A stretch of 64,000 bases of DNA. Origin: Antedon bifida (taxonomy: Eukaryota; Echinodermata; Crinoidea; Comatulida; Antedonidae). Shown here one piece after another: positions 49,501 to 57,532 of the stretch. The translations under genes and the position numbers were made by a program. The stretch's first letter is position 1, and each line of letters begins with the position of its first letter. Where the stretch lies: contig OY727095.1 in NCBI GenBank assembly GCA_963402885.1, positions 25,921,001-25,985,000 of the forward strand. Direction: 5' to 3'. The notes beneath the pieces are model-generated. The model worked only from the letters and a program-made list of their open reading frames with translations, ran no database searches and was not told the DNA's origin.

Positions 49501-50087
49501 AATGTACCATTAAAAATATCCGAACTTTAACTGTTTGTCACAAGTTTACCATTGGATATAGCTTGCTTAATAATTATGTCCTTATCTATTTTTGGTGGCG
49601 AGGCTACTGTACTTGCCCCAACTATCAAAAGAGCTTGTAAGAAAGAAAAATGCATTTGATTGTAGTTTTTAATTTAGTTGATACTAATTTATTGTTTAGG
49701 TTTTTGGAATTCTGTTCTCGGATATGTTGATATTTGCAAAGCAAGTAATATCATCAAATAAGATCAAAGTAATGTTTCCACCTATTTGCTTCTCTGAAGT
49801 TAGCATAATGGAATTTAACACAAGGCGAGGTGAGTTTCTTTTAGGTTATTTACGAACATAAATTTAGTAGAACACATTCGGTTACATTTGTAATATTGTA
49901 TACTACATTCATTTTATTTTTTATAGCCACTGAATTCAACATTTTAATGGTAACATCAGAGCACCCAGCAACTCTAAAGTACAATAAGATTGTTCTTGGT
50001 GCTCCAACTAGTCGAATCAAGAAAGTTTGGCAGTTTCTTCTACAACAGTATGTACTTGAGTTCAAGATTGGAACTCTTCAAGGCAAT
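28312..50087 (+). CDS. RGS3-like: RGS3-like scaffold protein, C2-PDZ-PH part (gene continues beyond last exon found)
   Basis: Thirteen exons join in one 975-codon frame with matching phases at all twelve junctions (exon ends 28537, 29324, 32265, 32891, 33373, 34122, 38221, 38704, 44151, 46285, 48970, 49829, 50087). Domain order is basic N-terminus (1-75), C2 (about 76-205), PDZ (about 228-300), a long disordered segment (about 300-845) and a PH-like domain (about 850-970). This order, plus motifs such as GCMSFGTKSLL, GWYRLLDQDLGR and SLPVRVNTIVPGGPAE, matches the N-terminal half of vertebrate RGS3. RGS3 accelerates Galpha GTP hydrolysis through a C-terminal RGS domain and links to ephrin-B through its PDZ. 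No RGS exon is seen before 64000, so it is probably further downstream, or this copy lacks it. Regulation is not visible. Confidence 0.88.
29274..29324 (+). CDS. RGS3-like: RGS3-like exon 2: start of C2 domain
   Basis: A 51-nt exon between TTTCAACAG and GTAAGT. It encodes GQLKIMINCDNSAIFVN, the first beta strands of the C2 domain. Entry needs one base from exon 1 (G) and it leaves one base (A) that makes Ile with exon 3, giving FVNIIAARKL, parallel to the HIIEGKGL segment of RGS3. Confidence 0.85.
29398..30614 (-). pseudogene. Gag-protease relic of a Ty3/gypsy-like LTR retrotransposon
   Basis: Minus-strand fragments in three frames line up as one decayed polyprotein. They include a gag-like WDYFLSRWNEYAEATKV segment (near 30400), a later gag segment with VKDVLIRGLADQ (near 30060), a zinc knuckle CTYCGNKGHGA (near 29850) and, last, an aspartic protease motif ADTGCQS (near 29470). 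At least three frame breaks are needed to join them. No reverse transcriptase, integrase or LTR is seen. The relic lies antisense in intron 2 of the RGS3-like gene, so it is likely harmless to splicing. Ty3/gypsy is inferred from the combination. Confidence 0.75.
31139..31708 (+). repeat. Recent 278-bp tandem duplication in intron 2
   Basis: Copy 1 (31139-31416) and copy 2 (31432-31708) differ by one single-base deletion and one substitution by eye (ACGGTCGC versus ACGTTCGC), separated by 15 bp. Each copy contains CTAGAATACAGCATTCTAG, a short inverted repeat. The high identity indicates a young duplication or gene conversion. Confidence 0.93.
32207..32265 (+). CDS. RGS3-like: RGS3-like exon 3: C2 domain, NPYVK strand
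   Basis: A 59-nt exon preceded by TTCTGTTTTAG and followed by GTAAGT. It encodes IAARKLMFSEKRVCNPYVK. The usual C2 motif is DPYVK, in which the Asp helps bind Ca2+. Here it is Asn, so Ca2+ binding at this loop is doubtful. Confidence 0.88.
32791..32891 (+). CDS. RGS3-like: RGS3-like exon 4: C2 domain middle
   Basis: A 101-nt exon between TGTTTTAAG and GTAAGT. It encodes VLLRNYDQENG, then KRTKTIENNRNPRFNEQFTF. The KTKTI...NPxFNExFxF pattern is the classical C2 polybasic strand and following loop. Confidence 0.9.
33308..33373 (+). CDS. RGS3-like: RGS3-like exon 5: C2 domain Ca2+ loop region
   Basis: A 66-nt exon between ATTTTTTAG and GTAGTT. Phase forces ALKETPRNGRIIISVFNRFG, which fills the expected gap between FNEQFTF and NEFLGCMSF. 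The C2 loop that normally reads W-D-x-D reads F-N-R-F here, so a second set of acidic Ca2+ ligands is missing. RGS3 of vertebrates also lacks them (WNR). Confidence 0.85.
33415..34010 (+). pseudogene. CR1/L2-like LINE 3' fragment filling intron 5
   Basis: Plus-strand peptides IVIPCFDYCSSVWCN (near 33440), TPVNELM (near 33560) and FLYRSSKLWNNLPIM (near 33790) follow the order of CR1/L2-like reverse transcriptase C-termini. Frameshifts and stops interrupt them. The end is an AATAAAGAAAGATATGAAATG tail near 33990-34010. The relic makes up most of the 691-bp intron between exons 5 and 6. Confidence 0.75.
34065..34122 (+). CDS. RGS3-like: RGS3-like exon 6: GCMSFG strand of C2
   Basis: A 58-nt exon between TTTTTGCAG and GTATGT encodes NEFLGCMSFGTKSLLFKQK. 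GCMSFGxKSLL is the most diagnostic string for the RGS3-type C2 in this window. Confidence 0.93.
34123..38101. other. Intron 6 of the RGS3-like gene with diverged repeats
   Basis: About 4 kb without an exon. CTTGGTACTCATAAAATTCA and a following ATCATAATGGCAATA occur near 34827 and again near 36468. GATAATTATTTATTGACGAT-type phrases occur near 35137 and 35797. The stretch near 37210-37350 (GCGCGTGCAAAAATCTGCGC) resembles the interior of the insertion at 46960-48547. Confidence 0.6.
36412..36436. repeat. Small fold-back with CGCTTCGCTCG core
   Basis: GGTACG and CGTACC close a stem around CTCGCTTCGCTCG, the inverse of the GCGAGCGAAGCGAG string seen in the hAT-like elements. Probably a remnant of that repeat family. 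Confidence 0.55.
38102..38221 (+). CDS. RGS3-like: RGS3-like exon 7: end of C2 and linker
   Basis: A 120-nt, phase-0 exon between TATTTTTACAG and GTTAGT. It encodes EVGGWYRLLDQDLGRIKHHP, the final C2 strand (GWYxLLxxxLGRxKH in RGS3), and then a Ser/Lys-rich linker up to the PDZ domain. Confidence 0.9.
38620..38704 (+). CDS. RGS3-like: RGS3-like exon 8: N-terminal half of PDZ
   Basis: An 85-nt exon between AAATTACAG and GTAAGT encodes LTVERGEDGRYGFTLLDSLP and VRVNTIVPG. YGFTL is the carboxylate-binding loop of the PDZ domain, and SLPVRVNTI parallels the SPVRVQAV of RGS3. Confidence 0.93.
39718..40395 (+). repeat. Four-copy tandem array (146-182 bp) in intron 8
   Basis: Copies begin near 39718, 39893, 40039 and 40221 with GGCCGGAAA-type strings, then TTCATAGCGCGCTAGCAAACAG, CCGCCGGTAAACATA, GAACGTCAAGG and TATGCCTACTCATCAGTAGG. 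The second copy is shortened by internal deletion. TACTCATCAGTAGG and CGTTCATTACGAACG are small inverted repeats inside each unit. Confidence 0.85.
40396..42719. other. Intron 8 middle part, GC-richer then AT-rich, no exon recognised
   Basis: 40400-41210 is less AT-rich than its surroundings, with loosely repeated GTGCGTG and GATTATTGAGGYGGG phrases. Open frames of up to about 120 codons here have no family resemblance and lie inside the intron, so I do not call them genes. Confidence 0.5.
41690..41713. repeat. Perfect 24-bp palindrome with flanking half-sites
   Basis: AAGCGTCACGGT is followed directly by its inverse. Two further direct half-sites, TAAGCGTCACGG (41649) and AAAGCGTCATGG (41668), precede it, so the same 10-bp word occurs four times in 65 bp. 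It could be the edge of a DNA transposon or a protein-binding cluster. I cannot decide which. Confidence 0.75.
42720..43424. mobile_element. Pogo/Tigger-like DNA transposon relic, right end visible
   Basis: The right part contains repeated TTCGACTTA strings and ends TTAGGCGGAGTCGACTGTA. The inverse (TACAGTCGACTCCGCC) resembles CAGTNGA-type termini of pogo/Tigger elements next to a TA site. TTCGACTTACGG near 42748 may be the decayed left side. No transposase motif is seen. Family call is tentative. Confidence 0.45.
43590..43720 (+). mobile_element. LINE or SINE 3' tail with hairpin
   Basis: AGGCCTGCGGGCT is followed about 100 bp later by TAATAAATGAATGAAT, a layout like the 3' end of the retrotransposon at 1-3400 (hairpin then short repeated tail). 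No coding part is visible. It sits about 330 bp before exon 9. Confidence 0.45.
44046..44151 (+). CDS. RGS3-like: RGS3-like exon 9: C-terminal half of PDZ
   Basis: A 106-nt exon between GTGTTTTAG and GTATGT encodes GGPAEKVGLECNDLFLELNG, then FNVVGSSGKTIVDLI. GGPAExxGL and LxLNG are standard PDZ features. Phase 1 entry and phase 2 exit fit both neighbours. Confidence 0.93.
44608..46285 (+). CDS. RGS3-like: RGS3-like exon 10: long disordered linker with KPKIPEKPK repeats
   Basis: A 1678-nt exon opens by finishing the PDZ (QAPGKLCLLVQP) and continues as a 559-codon, Ser/Lys/Pro-rich stretch with no globular domain. At about residues 545-612 (nt 45373-45590) it carries KPKTPLKPKVFEKP, SEKPKIPEKPK and NKPKIPEKPK, a proline-lysine repeat that could act as an SH3-type docking region. 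Serine- and acidic-rich segments (such as SSLSDESFEKHES) look phosphorylatable. The donor after GTTGAG at 46285 is GTAATT. Without splicing the frame would run only 23 more codons, into hydrophobic intronic sequence. Confidence 0.92.
46560..46950 (-). pseudogene. CR1/L2-like LINE fragment, downstream half
   Basis: Minus-strand peptide begins near LNILNIYDLYKLQT and continues VTMSKLFNKLTKSH, then LKLQNSSLL and a DYGMDLM segment, the C-terminal part of the same reverse transcriptase as 48560-48830. About a dozen codons between the two halves are missing, so the insertion was accompanied by a small loss or the copy decayed there. Confidence 0.75.
46960..48547. mobile_element. 1.6-kb insertion with terminal hairpins (Helentron/HINE-like candidate)
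   Basis: The left end carries AACTCGTCACTTTGACGAGTT (hairpin) and TTAGTTATCCGC (46979-46990). The right end carries a perfect 30-bp palindrome (48515-48544) ending GCGGATAACTAA, so the 12-bp TTAGTTATCCGC is a subterminal inverted repeat. A GGAAGGAAGGAAA microsatellite lies about 80 bp inside the right end. Subterminal inverted repeats, a 3' hairpin and a microsatellite are features described for non-autonomous Helentron-type elements. The hairpin-to-CTAA spacing is shorter than usual, and no Rep/helicase frame is present, so this is a candidate only. The interior has repeated GATGACGTCACAA and GCGCGTAA phrases. Confidence 0.55.
48515..48544. repeat. Perfect 30-bp palindrome at the insertion's right end
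   Basis: GTTATCCGCTTGGTA is followed directly by its exact inverse. It forms the terminal hairpin of the insertion. Confidence 0.9.
48560..48830 (-). pseudogene. CR1/L2-like LINE fragment, upstream half
   Basis: Minus-strand frame reads LRHIFPSKILLMLYNTLIQS and HLLYCNLIWAADYP, closely parallel to the LYNTLILPHLNYCNIAW segment of the element at 788-3016. The rest of this copy continues at 46560-46950 on the far side of a 1.6-kb insertion. Confidence 0.8.
48887..48970 (+). CDS. RGS3-like: RGS3-like exon 11: start of PH-like domain
   Basis: An 84-nt, phase-0 exon between TTTTTATAG and GTATTA encodes PFIVDVAERDFIHAGKLFLR and KKVNKVQE. HAGKLFLRKKV is the first strand of a PH domain of the type often found after RhoGEF domains, and it corresponds to the LLLSEELLLYEG region of RGS3. 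Confidence 0.88.
49700..49829 (+). CDS. RGS3-like: RGS3-like exon 12: PH-like domain core
   Basis: A 130-nt exon between TTGTTTAG and GTGAGT encodes VFGILFSDMLIFAKQVISSN, then KVMFPPICFSEVSIMEF. The xxxLFSDMLIFAK string is the second and third strand signature of PH domains (YSDLLLFTK in RGS3). Confidence 0.92.
49927..50087 (+). CDS. RGS3-like: RGS3-like exon 13: end of PH-like domain
   Basis: A 161-nt exon between TTTTTATAG and GTAAGC encodes ATEFNILMVTSEHPATLKYN and ends with TSRIKKVWQFLLQQYVLEFK and IGTLQGN. KKVWQFLLQQ is the C-terminal helix of the PH fold. The exon ends in phase 0 with a donor. If unspliced, the frame would end 11 codons later. The spliced continuation was not found in the remaining 14 kb. 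Confidence 0.9.
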
Positions 50088-51400
50088 GTAAGCTTTTATT
50101 TTCATTTATTGATTTCATAATATTTTGTCAATTGATTTTCAGTGATTCCAAAAGTGGATTTTTAAAATACAGTTATTATAGTGAAATCAACTTGGCCTTA
50201 AAGACTTTATTCACTATTGGAGAACTTTGTCATCCCTTCTTTATCTGATTTTAAACAAGCCCCAGGACTGTAAAAAAATTTAAAAATATGGCCTAGTTGG
50301 TCTAAAATACTTACTTGCCCAGACTCAATTTTTACTACGGTAGATTTGTATTGTTAAAAAAGTGTTTTTAAAGAATAAGCTTACAATTGTAATGTCACCA
50401 GCACATCTTTGATAACAACAATTTAAGCAGGGGTGGTCACCAGGATTTGCCTGATGGAGGGGCCAAAGTCCCAGACAGGCTTTATTTATTGTGCTTGATG
50501 TGGTACTGTTCATATGTGTGGACCTTGTAATACTACCAGTTGCAGATCAGTTTTCCATACTTTCTTTTTGTTGGGAACAAATTCGTAGCTTCATTTTATT
50601 ATTAATGCAAACAATTCGTTGTTAAATTTTATGAACTAAATTATTTTAATAATAATAAATACCAATTTCTCACTTCAATCATTATTCATAACAAATATTG
50701 CATTATTCAATAATGTTATCTAGTTAAGTCTACATATCATCACAACCTATTTTCATTTCATATCTATATCATATATTTGGACATGTCTTCAGCCTAATGT
50801 CCTATTAAAATCTGTTTCAATGGCTAAATTTATTTGTGGCTAGATACTTACATACTGTAACTTTTAAATTTACAATAAAAATGTAAGCCTACATTTTTTT
50901 CAGTCATGTGTTAAAACTTGTACCATATGCATATGTGCCAACTTGTGATGCCATGCAATCAACCCTGTCTAGCCTCGCTATAGGTCCTTATTAGGTTATG
51001 AATGATAACAATATCGCTAAAGAATGATTTTGGCCATTTTAAAAATGTTTATTCATCTCCCCATAGCTTTAAAGGTGGCGGTTGACAAAAAACAATTATT
51101 TTTTCCCCCTAATAAGATCTAACTACTAATTCTAACTACTAACTCAAATGGAAACTAATGACAGGTACTGTACTATATTATGATTGGCCCCTAAGCCAGG
51201 AGGTGGCAAACCAACGAAGGGTAGGCCTAGCAAGAATTCTACCAAGGATGTTCTTGCCACTTCAAATTACTATTTAAGGATGAAAATTCGGGGATTTTGA
51301 AATGTGAAAGATGCCCGAACCCTATTGCGCTAAATGCCTGAAAATAAATTCAGCCGACTTCCACATTTTCGCTAAGCCAGATATTCACTGGTTTTGTATA
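50088..51400. other. Downstream of the last exon found; no exon recognised
   Basis: If exon 13 is spliced this is intron 13. I looked for an RGS-domain exon (FLxxEFSEENLxFWLACE-type) and for further PH-linked sequence and saw none. Confidence 0.5.
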
Positions 51401-53500
51401 TAGAGTGTGAAAAGCCTGCTCTTACCGCCATCAAATCAGACTTTGAAATTGAAGAACGCTGTGAATTGTACAAAACAATAACAGGTCATTTAGAAAACTT
51501 TGAAAACTAAAGTTGATAAAGCCCAACATGAAGAGCTACATAAAAAATTCACCAACTTGGAACTTAACATACAAGGTATCGCTACAGATATAATCAACTT
51601 AGAAAAAAAAATCCATCTTGTCAGAAAAGAGCCAGAAGAAAAAAAACGTAGAATAAAGAACATCATAATTAGAGGGTTGACGAAGAGTTTGATGAAGAGG
51701 ATAAGGACCTATTAGTTTTCGATGCCATTAATTTCAAAGACGAGCCGACGTTCTTTTCTAGATTGGAAAAAAAGAGAGAGATGATGATAGAAGGAGAACA
51801 AGTTATACTCTCTGTCAAAAAAAGTGGGATGTCCTAAAAAAGCACCAAACATACGAAAAGCAAAAGACACCTCATTCAACGACATGAAAATCGGCATTAT
51901 TGTCTGTCCCTGATCACACGGTACTCGAGAGAAAGGAGGACATCGAGCTGAGGGATGTGTTACAATTGAAAAGGGAAGTGGACCCAAGGTGGAAAATTTG
52001 AAAAGGAAAGCTTGTTCCACCAACCGAATAGGACCTGTCTACACGCAGTAGATTCCTCAAATCAAAGAAGATGTTCTGTTTTCAAAAAAAGAAAAAAAGA
52101 AAATTTAGTTCACTTTAATGCTCACTCAATCAGAAACAAATATATCAAGGTTGAATGAACTTTTATTTGACAGAAAAATTGATGTGTGCACCATTTCTGA
52201 AACTTGGCTCGATAAGTCTATTGAGGACTCCGAATTTACCCCGGAGGGATATATGTGTTTCAGAAAAGACAGAAAACTTGATTTTTACAGCAAAGGATGT
52301 TTTGTCGAAGAAAAGTATGTTTTACTTTTAATTAAATCTAACTTGAACCCTATTTATTTATAGTAAAGTCGATGTAGAAGCTGAAATGTTGTGGGTAGAG
52401 ATATTCCCAAACAAGAAATCATCAGTGACAGTCGGAGGGGTATAGAACTGAACGTGGTAAAGAACCTTATTTAAAGAAATTCAATAAATTCTGTTGACAA
52501 AAGAAAATTCAATTTTATTTGGAGACTTTAATTTTCGAGATATAAATTGGGAAACAAATGAGGCTTCATCTTTGCTATCTAAAGAATTTATTACTTGTAT
52601 TGAAGACAATTTACTTTCACAAATAATCCGGAGTCCCACCCGCCTTGATAACATATTGACTTATCTTTAACAAGTAACTGTGAAATAGTTGAAAATAACA
52701 AATTTTCTACTAGTGATCACAGAGCATGCTTTGTCACATTAAATATTCCAGTCCCATGTATCAACTATACTCTCCGGAAAGTGTATTTGTACTCAAAAGG
52801 AAACTATGAAGACTTCCCATCAGAAATCAAGTCTAGGAGAAACTTTTCCATAAAAATCATTGGAATCTAAATGGAAAATATTTGTAAACAGGTATGAAGC
52901 ATGCGTCGACAAATGCATTCCTTTTAACCTTGTTAAGCCTAACCAAAGACACAAACCTCATTGGGCCAACTACAAATCAGTCAAGCGAATTAAAAGAAAA
53001 CACAGAGCTTCTGTCATCAGCAGTGATCTTTATGCACATGAAATACTTAACAGAATTGCTAAAGAAAAAGTAAATTATACAATCAAGAAAGCTAAAAGCG
53101 ATTATGAGGACGGACTTGTAAAACAGATAAATACTAACCCAATGAAATTTTACAATTATTCATTATATTTGCTGTTCAAACACTCACTATCATCGAGTTA
53201 TATCCCCCAAGATTGGAAAGGTGCAAATATTGCACCCCTTTTTAAACAACTATAGACCTGTATCACTTACTAGCCAGGTAGTGAAAATTCTTAAACGTTT
53301 GATCCAATCTTTGCTGTCATTTATTGATTTAAACGATACAATTTCCTGTCACCAATATGGTTTCCAAAAAAAGAAGATTTTGCACCACACAATTGTTGGA
53401 ATGTATAGCAGACTGGACTAGAGCTTTTGAGGATAAATCTGGAATTGATGTAATATATCTGAATTTTTCAATGGCATTTGACAGCGTCCCGCATAATTTA
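51400..53500 (+). pseudogene. Decayed LINE: ORF1 coiled coil, endonuclease, partial reverse transcriptase
   Basis: In order on the plus strand: a charged coiled-coil segment ending IKNIIIRGL (about 51500-51700, ORF1-like), an endonuclease start with VCTISETWLDKS (52180), GDFNFRDINWETN (52520), TSDHRACFVTLNIP (52710), a pre-RT region with KPHWANYKSVKRIKR (52945) and RT motifs NYRPVSLTS (53248) and FSMAFDSVPHN (53465). Frames change many times. Sequence between the pre-RT region and SSSYIPQDWKGANIAPLFK (53190-53245) is deleted. The copy ends near 53500 in a TTTATTTATTTATT run, probably another element's tail in reverse. This is a different family from the element at 1-3400. Confidence 0.8.
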
Positions 53501-54640
53501 TTTATTTATTTATTCGGTATAATAAAAATACATCCAATTACAAAACGACAGTCAAGGACTGAAATGAATTGCATTACAAATATATAAAAATAGGATAAAA
53601 TAGCTATAAAAAAATACCATGCATTAAGAAAACAGACATGAATAAAAAACATCAAAACATGCACTTCTTAAAATATCTTACAATATTGGGGTACCAAATT
53701 TCAACAAGGAACCAAACAAGGCCCATTGAAAAACGAAAAAAGGCTAATGGTGCCTATTAATTATATCAACCATGGTGGGAACTGTTGACGACCTAAGTCT
53801 GCTGGTTTTAAAAAACGCTAAAAAAAAAAAGAAAACGCTTATTATATGGTATCAAAGGAAAACTTCACCTTTGGATTATTTTGATATTTTGGCCCATGTT
53901 ATAAAAATACATTTTTTTTTTTGTGAAGTTATCAATGAAGCGATTTTCTTGAAATTCAATAAGCATGTTCTCTAGAAGTATCTATATATTAATGCTACTA
54001 ATTTTAATAATGCATAATTTTACCTACTCCGAAAACACTGAATGGTACATGGTCACATTTGATTCTTGATGGGCCACACACGATAGGCTATATCACTTTC
54101 CTGAATTTCAAGGATAAACACAAAAAAAAGGCAAAAACTCAAAACCTCCTCTGTTGTGTACCGCAATGGCCGAATCTACAAATACCATGCCGAGCCGCCA
54201 AATTAAAACAGTGTTTAGTCTCGTTGAAGTTTTAATCCTGAGCATAATGTATTTCGTAAATAATGGCTAGCTCAGTGAGTAAAACGCTGTGGCCATTCAA
54301 ATTTGCGAAATGTGTAAATAATAAGTATCATTGCTTAAAGCAACAAAATCTAAACTAGACCACAATTTAATTACAAAAGTAGCAAAAAATATAACAAAGC
54401 TCCCACTAAAAAATTTCAAAATACCAAAAACCATTGAAAAAAAAATGTAAATGATTAAAAATAAACACAAATAAAACAAATTCAAATATTACCACTATAC
54501 CACAATTACGGAAAACAATAATTAACAATGTGTGAGCAATATGAGGTCATTTGTATGATTTATGTCCCCTTTTTTATTTTAAATGTGACCACTAATTAGT
54601 CACATGATGTCATCAATATGATCGTTTGCTGATTGCTGCG
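53500..54640. other. No gene recognised; repeat debris
   Basis: Begins with a TTATTTATTTATTTATT run. A phrase near 53925 (GAAGTTATCAATGAAGCGAT, then TTCAATAAGCATGTTC) recurs diverged near 55010 (GAAGTCATCAATATATCAAT, then ATCAATAGGCATGTTC). No exon found. Confidence 0.5.
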
Positions 54641-54819
54641 ATACATGGAAGTGTCATTTCCGGGCCAACTATAGGCTGTGGGGAGGTGCCATTTATCATG
54701 GATTTTATGTGTGAGAGTGCCATTTCCGACCATCTAGGGGCTTCGCCACAGATCCCACCATCAGGGGCCTATCCAATACTTAGTGTTTTTTGGCAACCCA
54801 CCCCCTAGATCCACCACTG
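54640..54819. mobile_element. hAT-like element, one end visible
   Basis: The right end, read on the minus strand, is CAGTGGTGGATCTAGGGGGT, a common hAT-type terminus (compare CAGTGGCGGATCTAG at 15443). GTGCCATTTCCG repeats lie inside. The left end was not found. Confidence 0.5.
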
Positions 54820-56078
54820 TCAACAAACAAAGCAAGTATTATACTTAGCAAAAATCTATTTTGCCAAGTAACGAAGTAACAAAGCACATAAATAGTATAA
54901 TGAATTAAGTGCTAAGGAACTGAGCAAAATATTATTTTGTTATTATGTTATTTAATATTTTAGCTCATATATACAGGAAACTTGAGATTTTAATATAATA
55001 TGCTTTTGTGAAGTCATCAATATATCAATTTTCCTGAAAATCAATAGGCATGTTCGGTATATACCTGTTACCGACCAAAAATTCATGCACCCCAGCCAGG
55101 CCTTTGGTGACCCCTGGCCACAACCTATAGTTAGAGTGCTCAATGAATTATTGTGTTGGACCAATATGAAATCCCACCCAAATTAAAACCACTGCATGTG
55201 GGATATAATCGGAAAAATAATTGCAGCTCAGTTTTGACTAGGGTCAGGCATGAAATACAGTATGAACTAGCTTGTTAAATACCGTCTCAGTAGTTCATCT
55301 GATGCATAATGTCCCAAGAGTAATTTAGTTTACGCCCAAATATCATTCTTCCAATACTTCTACATAGATTATAGGCACTATATATTGCAATAATTTATTA
55401 TTTGTTGAAAATTCACCTTTGAAACAAACCAAAGCAGAAAGCGTTTAAAAGAGTCTCCCCATTTAACACTTACACAAGATAATTTTCTAATTTTGGTTCA
55501 GGTTTTAATTTGGAATAAAGTTTAACTGAAAATGTTAACAGCATTTAACATTTAAATTAGACATGTTATAAACGGTCAAGTATTAATAACTATTTTACCA
55601 TTTTAATTAAAAACTTAAAATAATTTAAGAACTGTTTTTAAAGATGTTTCTGCTTTTCCTCACTCAGCCGTATTAAAAGATAAATGTGTTTAAATCTAGC
55701 ATTTACTATTTGATTGGATTGAACCATTATATCAAGAGGTAAATATATTTGGATTTTCTTATGTTTATGCTGCAATGTCAATATAATAGATTGATTCGCA
55801 GGTGATGATTTCCCTGGAGACTAAATTGAAGTTGGCCGTTTAATGCAGACACAGTGTAACTGCATAATATACATTGATGTTGTCGGTTAAGAGACTGTAC
55901 TGTGTTTAAGGATCAGCTATTAATCTGTATATGGATAACATACTAATCTTGTTGGATTAAGATTTTTTTTTAACTTTAACATTTGTTTACTATTTAAATG
56001 TGTTATCCATTTCGAGATTTTCTTGTCATTGAAGAGTATTTGTAAATAAAAAGGATTATTTTACATTTATACATTAAA
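54820..56078. other. AT-rich DNA, no gene recognised
   Basis: No exon, RNA gene or bounded repeat recognised beyond the diverged copy near 55010. Confidence 0.45.
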
Positions 56079-56099
56079 ATGAGTCGAGAGAGAAAGAAG
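56079..56099 (+). other. Possible small first coding exon (MSRERKK) with a splice donor
   Basis: ATG at 56079 opens seven codons reading MSRERKK, followed by GTAACA. Upstream is an AT-rich stretch with an in-frame stop close by. It could be an alternative first exon of a short RGS isoform, or of another gene further downstream. Seven codons and a moderate donor are weak evidence. Confidence 0.2.
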
Positions 56100-56535
56100 G
56101 TAACAATTTTTGAATATTTATATTTCGATTAAAGTTTGGGTGGAAAATGTAAAATAAAAATTGTATAGTTCATTAGGGATTTTTTTTAGATTATGTCGAC
56201 TGCTACCCTATTCCGTCATTTTTATGACATGAGTACTATTGGATATATGACGTCATAACACTGAAAATGTGTACCAAAATGGCCGAGAATGTGTCGCGAT
56301 GATTTTCTTCTACTCGGTTTGGTGTAGTAAGTGTGTTTAAAGTAGTTATTTTATTTGTGTCTATTTTTAATTGTTATTTTATATATTCACTCATAAGCCA
56401 GAATTGTGTTCACAAGAGTGTGACTAAATAAATAAATAATAAATAAAAAAAAAATACATTATTTTTATTATCTGAGAGTTTATTATTTGCACTGAACAAA
56501 CGATGGAAGATTATTTATCTCAATTTGCTGTTTTA

Positions 56536-57532
56536 GGCTATGTTCAGACCCATGGAGTTCGACCGTTTTAGCGTACAACGTTACTAGCAAGGCCACATTA
56601 CAATTCGCAGAGAAAAAAATGAGGAAGTGCTTCATTCAGGTTGTTTCTAATTGTATATTTATGTGCTCTTACCCACATGTTTTCATTATTATTTACACTG
56701 TATATAGGCCTAGATCTCATTCTCAGCCCTACAAAATTAGGACAAAATGACAAAATTTGCCGTAAATAAAACATACCTCAGCATTTATTTAAAAAAAATA
56801 TAGTACAGCCAAATTTATGTTTCTATTTTGTAGTAAAAACATTTCCCCCAGGCTCCTCCTGATGGAGATTGTATTATAGGAGGTTGTGTTAACCACATGG
56901 AGGAAAAAATTGATTGTGATTAGTCGGTTGAAAATAACCCTAACTTGCTAGTAAAAATAGAGACAGCTCTCCTTGTTTACTGAATTTGTTAGGAGTTAGG
57001 GGGTTTTCAGCATTAAACTTGTCCAGTCTAGTATATACAGTATTATGAATGAGTGACTTGATGTCTCATGCTAGTTTTTAGCTTGAATGAATGCGTAAAT
57101 GGCTTTAGCTAGGCATAAAAGGGGACGGGATCGTTTATGTTTAAATACAAGGTGCATTTATTTATTTCATTTGTTAAAAAAATAATGTTACAGTTGATAC
57201 ATGTATGTAGTTTGTAGCCTAGTTTTTTTTAAACAGTTTTATTTGTAGTCTTGTTAGGCCTTATTTATTCTGGCCTTTTTTGTTGTTGAAATCCATCTCA
57301 CACATTGATGATACAGAATGTCAGCCTAGGTCAAACCTTGTTTTGCGTCATAACAGGAAACCTTCTGATTGGATAGAACGTTGAATTACAGTAGCGTTGT
57401 ACGCTAAAACGGTACTATAAACCATTTTCCACTAATACGTTACAGGCGTTGTACGCTAATCCCCAACTGTTCAGACACACATTCTTTTAGCGTCGTATGC
57501 CAGAACGGTCTAACGCCATGAATCTGAACTGG
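56536..57532. mobile_element. ~1-kb DNA transposon with imperfect ~40-bp TIRs
   Basis: The left end has GTTCAGACCCATGGAGTTCG and then ACCGTTTTAGCGTACAACG. The right end, inverted, has GTTCAGATTCATGGCGTTAG and ACCGTTCTGGCATACGACG. The motif GTTGTACGCTAA also occurs twice inside the right part (57394 and 57444). No transposase is recognisable and I cannot fix a target duplication. CCATGTTCAGA-like ends are seen in several non-autonomous families, so no family is assigned. Confidence 0.65.
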
